64,000 bases of DNA from Clostridium sp. AF15-31 (GTDB taxonomy: Bacteria; Bacillota; Clostridia; Lachnospirales; Lachnospiraceae). Where the stretch lies: the NCBI RefSeq assembly GCF_003461625.1, contig NZ_QTXL01000006.1, positions 111,233 through 175,232 on the forward strand, written 5' to 3'. The notes beneath the pieces were generated by a model. That model saw only the letters and a list, made by a program, of their open reading frames with translations, made no database searches and was not told where the DNA came from. Below, piece by piece: positions 63,531 to 64,000 of the stretch; position 1 is the stretch's first letter, and each line of letters begins with the position of its first letter. Made by a program: the position numbers and the translations under genes.

Positions 63531-63578
63531 TGTATATTTTAGTAGAAGTCCGGATATGGCAGAAATGCTGTATCCGGA
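63531..63578 (+). repeat. 48-bp direct repeat, copy 2, with terminator
   Basis: An exact copy of 62673-62720, located 23 bp after the stop codon of the Rpn-type gene. The hairpin GTCCGGATA/TATCCGGAC with TTTT would terminate that gene. Confidence 0.8.
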
Positions 63579-63637
63579 CTTTTAAATTTGTAAAATGGTG
63601 CAAAATATCTAAAAAATGAAAAATGTTTTGTGGACTA

Positions 63638-63665
63638 TTGACAGCCGTTTTTTTTTTTTTATAAT
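63638..63665 (+). promoter_or_regulatory. Promoter with T13 tract between -35 and -10
   Basis: TTGACA (63638-63643), a 16-nt spacer mostly made of T, and TATAAT (63660-63665). Thirteen T in a row (63648-63660) fill the spacer. Slippage in this tract would change spacer length and so promoter strength, a classic on/off switch for surface proteins. Confidence 0.65.
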
Positions 63666-63764
63666 GTTTATGCTTTTTTACAGGCATCGGGGAATTATGC
63701 ATACAAATGAAGAAAAAGCAACGTAACTTATGGAAATTATAGTGTAAGAGAAAAGGAGAGATGA

Positions 63765-64000
63765 ATGAAAATGATGCAAAAGAAGATAAGAAGCCTGATC
63801 TATGCGGGCTTGGGATTGATTTTATGTGTGTTGCTGTGTGGCGGGGGCGGTATGACAGCACAGGCGGAAGAGTCAAAGACATATGGTGATTTTACATATG
63901 AAGAAGCTAAGGATGGAATTACTATTACCAAGTATAAAGGTGATAAGAAAAAGGTTGTAATCCCGGATAAGATTAATGGGACAGAGGTAATAAGTATAGG
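63765..64000 (+). CDS. LRR surface protein (BspA-like), N-terminal part
   Basis: The gene runs off the window edge. AAAAGGAGAG precedes the ATG at 63765. A signal peptide (hydrophobic core LIYAGLGLILCVLLCG, cut near TAQA) is followed by YGDFTYEEAKDGITITKYKG and KKVVIPDKINGTEVISIG, which is the start of a LRR_5/BspA-type leucine-rich repeat series. Such proteins are large, secreted or wall-bound, and mediate adhesion. The homopolymer in its promoter suggests phase variation. Confidence 0.78.
   Translation, partial: MKMMQKKIRSLIYAGLGLILCVLLCGGGGMTAQAEESKTYGDFTYEEAKDGITITKYKGDKKKVVIPDKINGTEVISI

Noticed and set aside
1..64000. CRISPR array, tRNA, rRNA or prophage
   Set aside because: No regularly spaced repeats, no tRNA cloverleaf, no rRNA-like segment and no phage structural genes were seen; a lone HNH gene is not enough for a prophage.

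Overview
The window looks like a chromosome segment of a gut Lachnospiraceae bacterium (Firmicutes, Clostridia; relatives such as Coprococcus, Roseburia or Lachnospira fit). The reasons are moderate-to-low GC, strong AGGAGG ribosome sites, meso-diaminopimelate dehydrogenase, a bile-salt-hydrolase-type enzyme, an alpha-galactosidase with a separate sucrose-kinase-like protein, a YesN/YesM two-component system, an Rpn/PD-(D/E)XK gene and a LRR surface protein. No rRNA, tRNA, CRISPR array or intact prophage is visible. The genus is an inference.

Layout. 1-2500 is an accessory patch: a small unknown gene behind a promoter and terminator-like leader, a HIRAN protein, a frameshifted membrane-anchored coiled-coil gene, an HNH nuclease and a start-less ORF. 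2.6-5.3 kb holds an HD dNTP triphosphohydrolase and a MATE exporter on the minus strand. 5.6-8.5 kb is a phosphatidylethanolamine operon (LPG-synthase-type membrane protein, pssA, psd, small gene). 8.7-18.4 kb carries an NSS symporter, a NERD protein, metF, a choloylglycine hydrolase, a metallophosphoesterase, an AbiE-type toxin-antitoxin pair, mutY and a LytTR regulator. 18.5-21.2 kb has a candidate small RNA, a CopZ-like gene with a CsoR-like operator in its promoter, and a DUF975/CmpB membrane protein.

21.5-30.4 kb is a raffinose-family oligosaccharide locus: AraC regulator, binding protein, two permeases, GH36 alpha-galactosidase, sucrose-kinase-like protein and GH13_18 sucrose (probably sucrose-6-phosphate) phosphorylase. 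30.7-34.2 kb contains a DUF2798 protein, a zinc-ribbon membrane protein and hybrid cluster protein. 34.4-39.0 kb is a BceAB-RS-type peptide-sensing module. 39.1-44.4 kb is a PadR/HAAS/secreted-protein cassette divergent from another secreted protein and an ABC-2 exporter operon. 44.5-58.8 kb is an alpha-glucan region: AraC regulator, a 1255-residue MalQ-GlgP fusion, YesN/YesM regulators, a MalEFG-like ABC system, an additional large binding protein and a maltose-acetyltransferase-like enzyme. The rest holds ddh, a nitroreductase, a second MATE exporter, a half-size EamA protein, a shortened Rpn-family gene and the start of a LRR surface protein.

The most unusual signal is a set of very long, nested palindromes (about 230-290 nt) placed just after stop codons near 8.5, 12.1, 19.1, 21.2 and 30.4 kb. 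They share an inner core, while the outer arms mostly differ in sequence yet stay self-complementary; two end in a T-run like giant intrinsic terminators. A sixth palindrome near 59.9 kb has a different core. Other notable points are a full Shine-Dalgarno site inside the MalQ-GlgP fusion, a 13-T tract between the -35 and -10 boxes of the LRR gene, and an exact 11-mer shared by the promoters of the two glucan operons.
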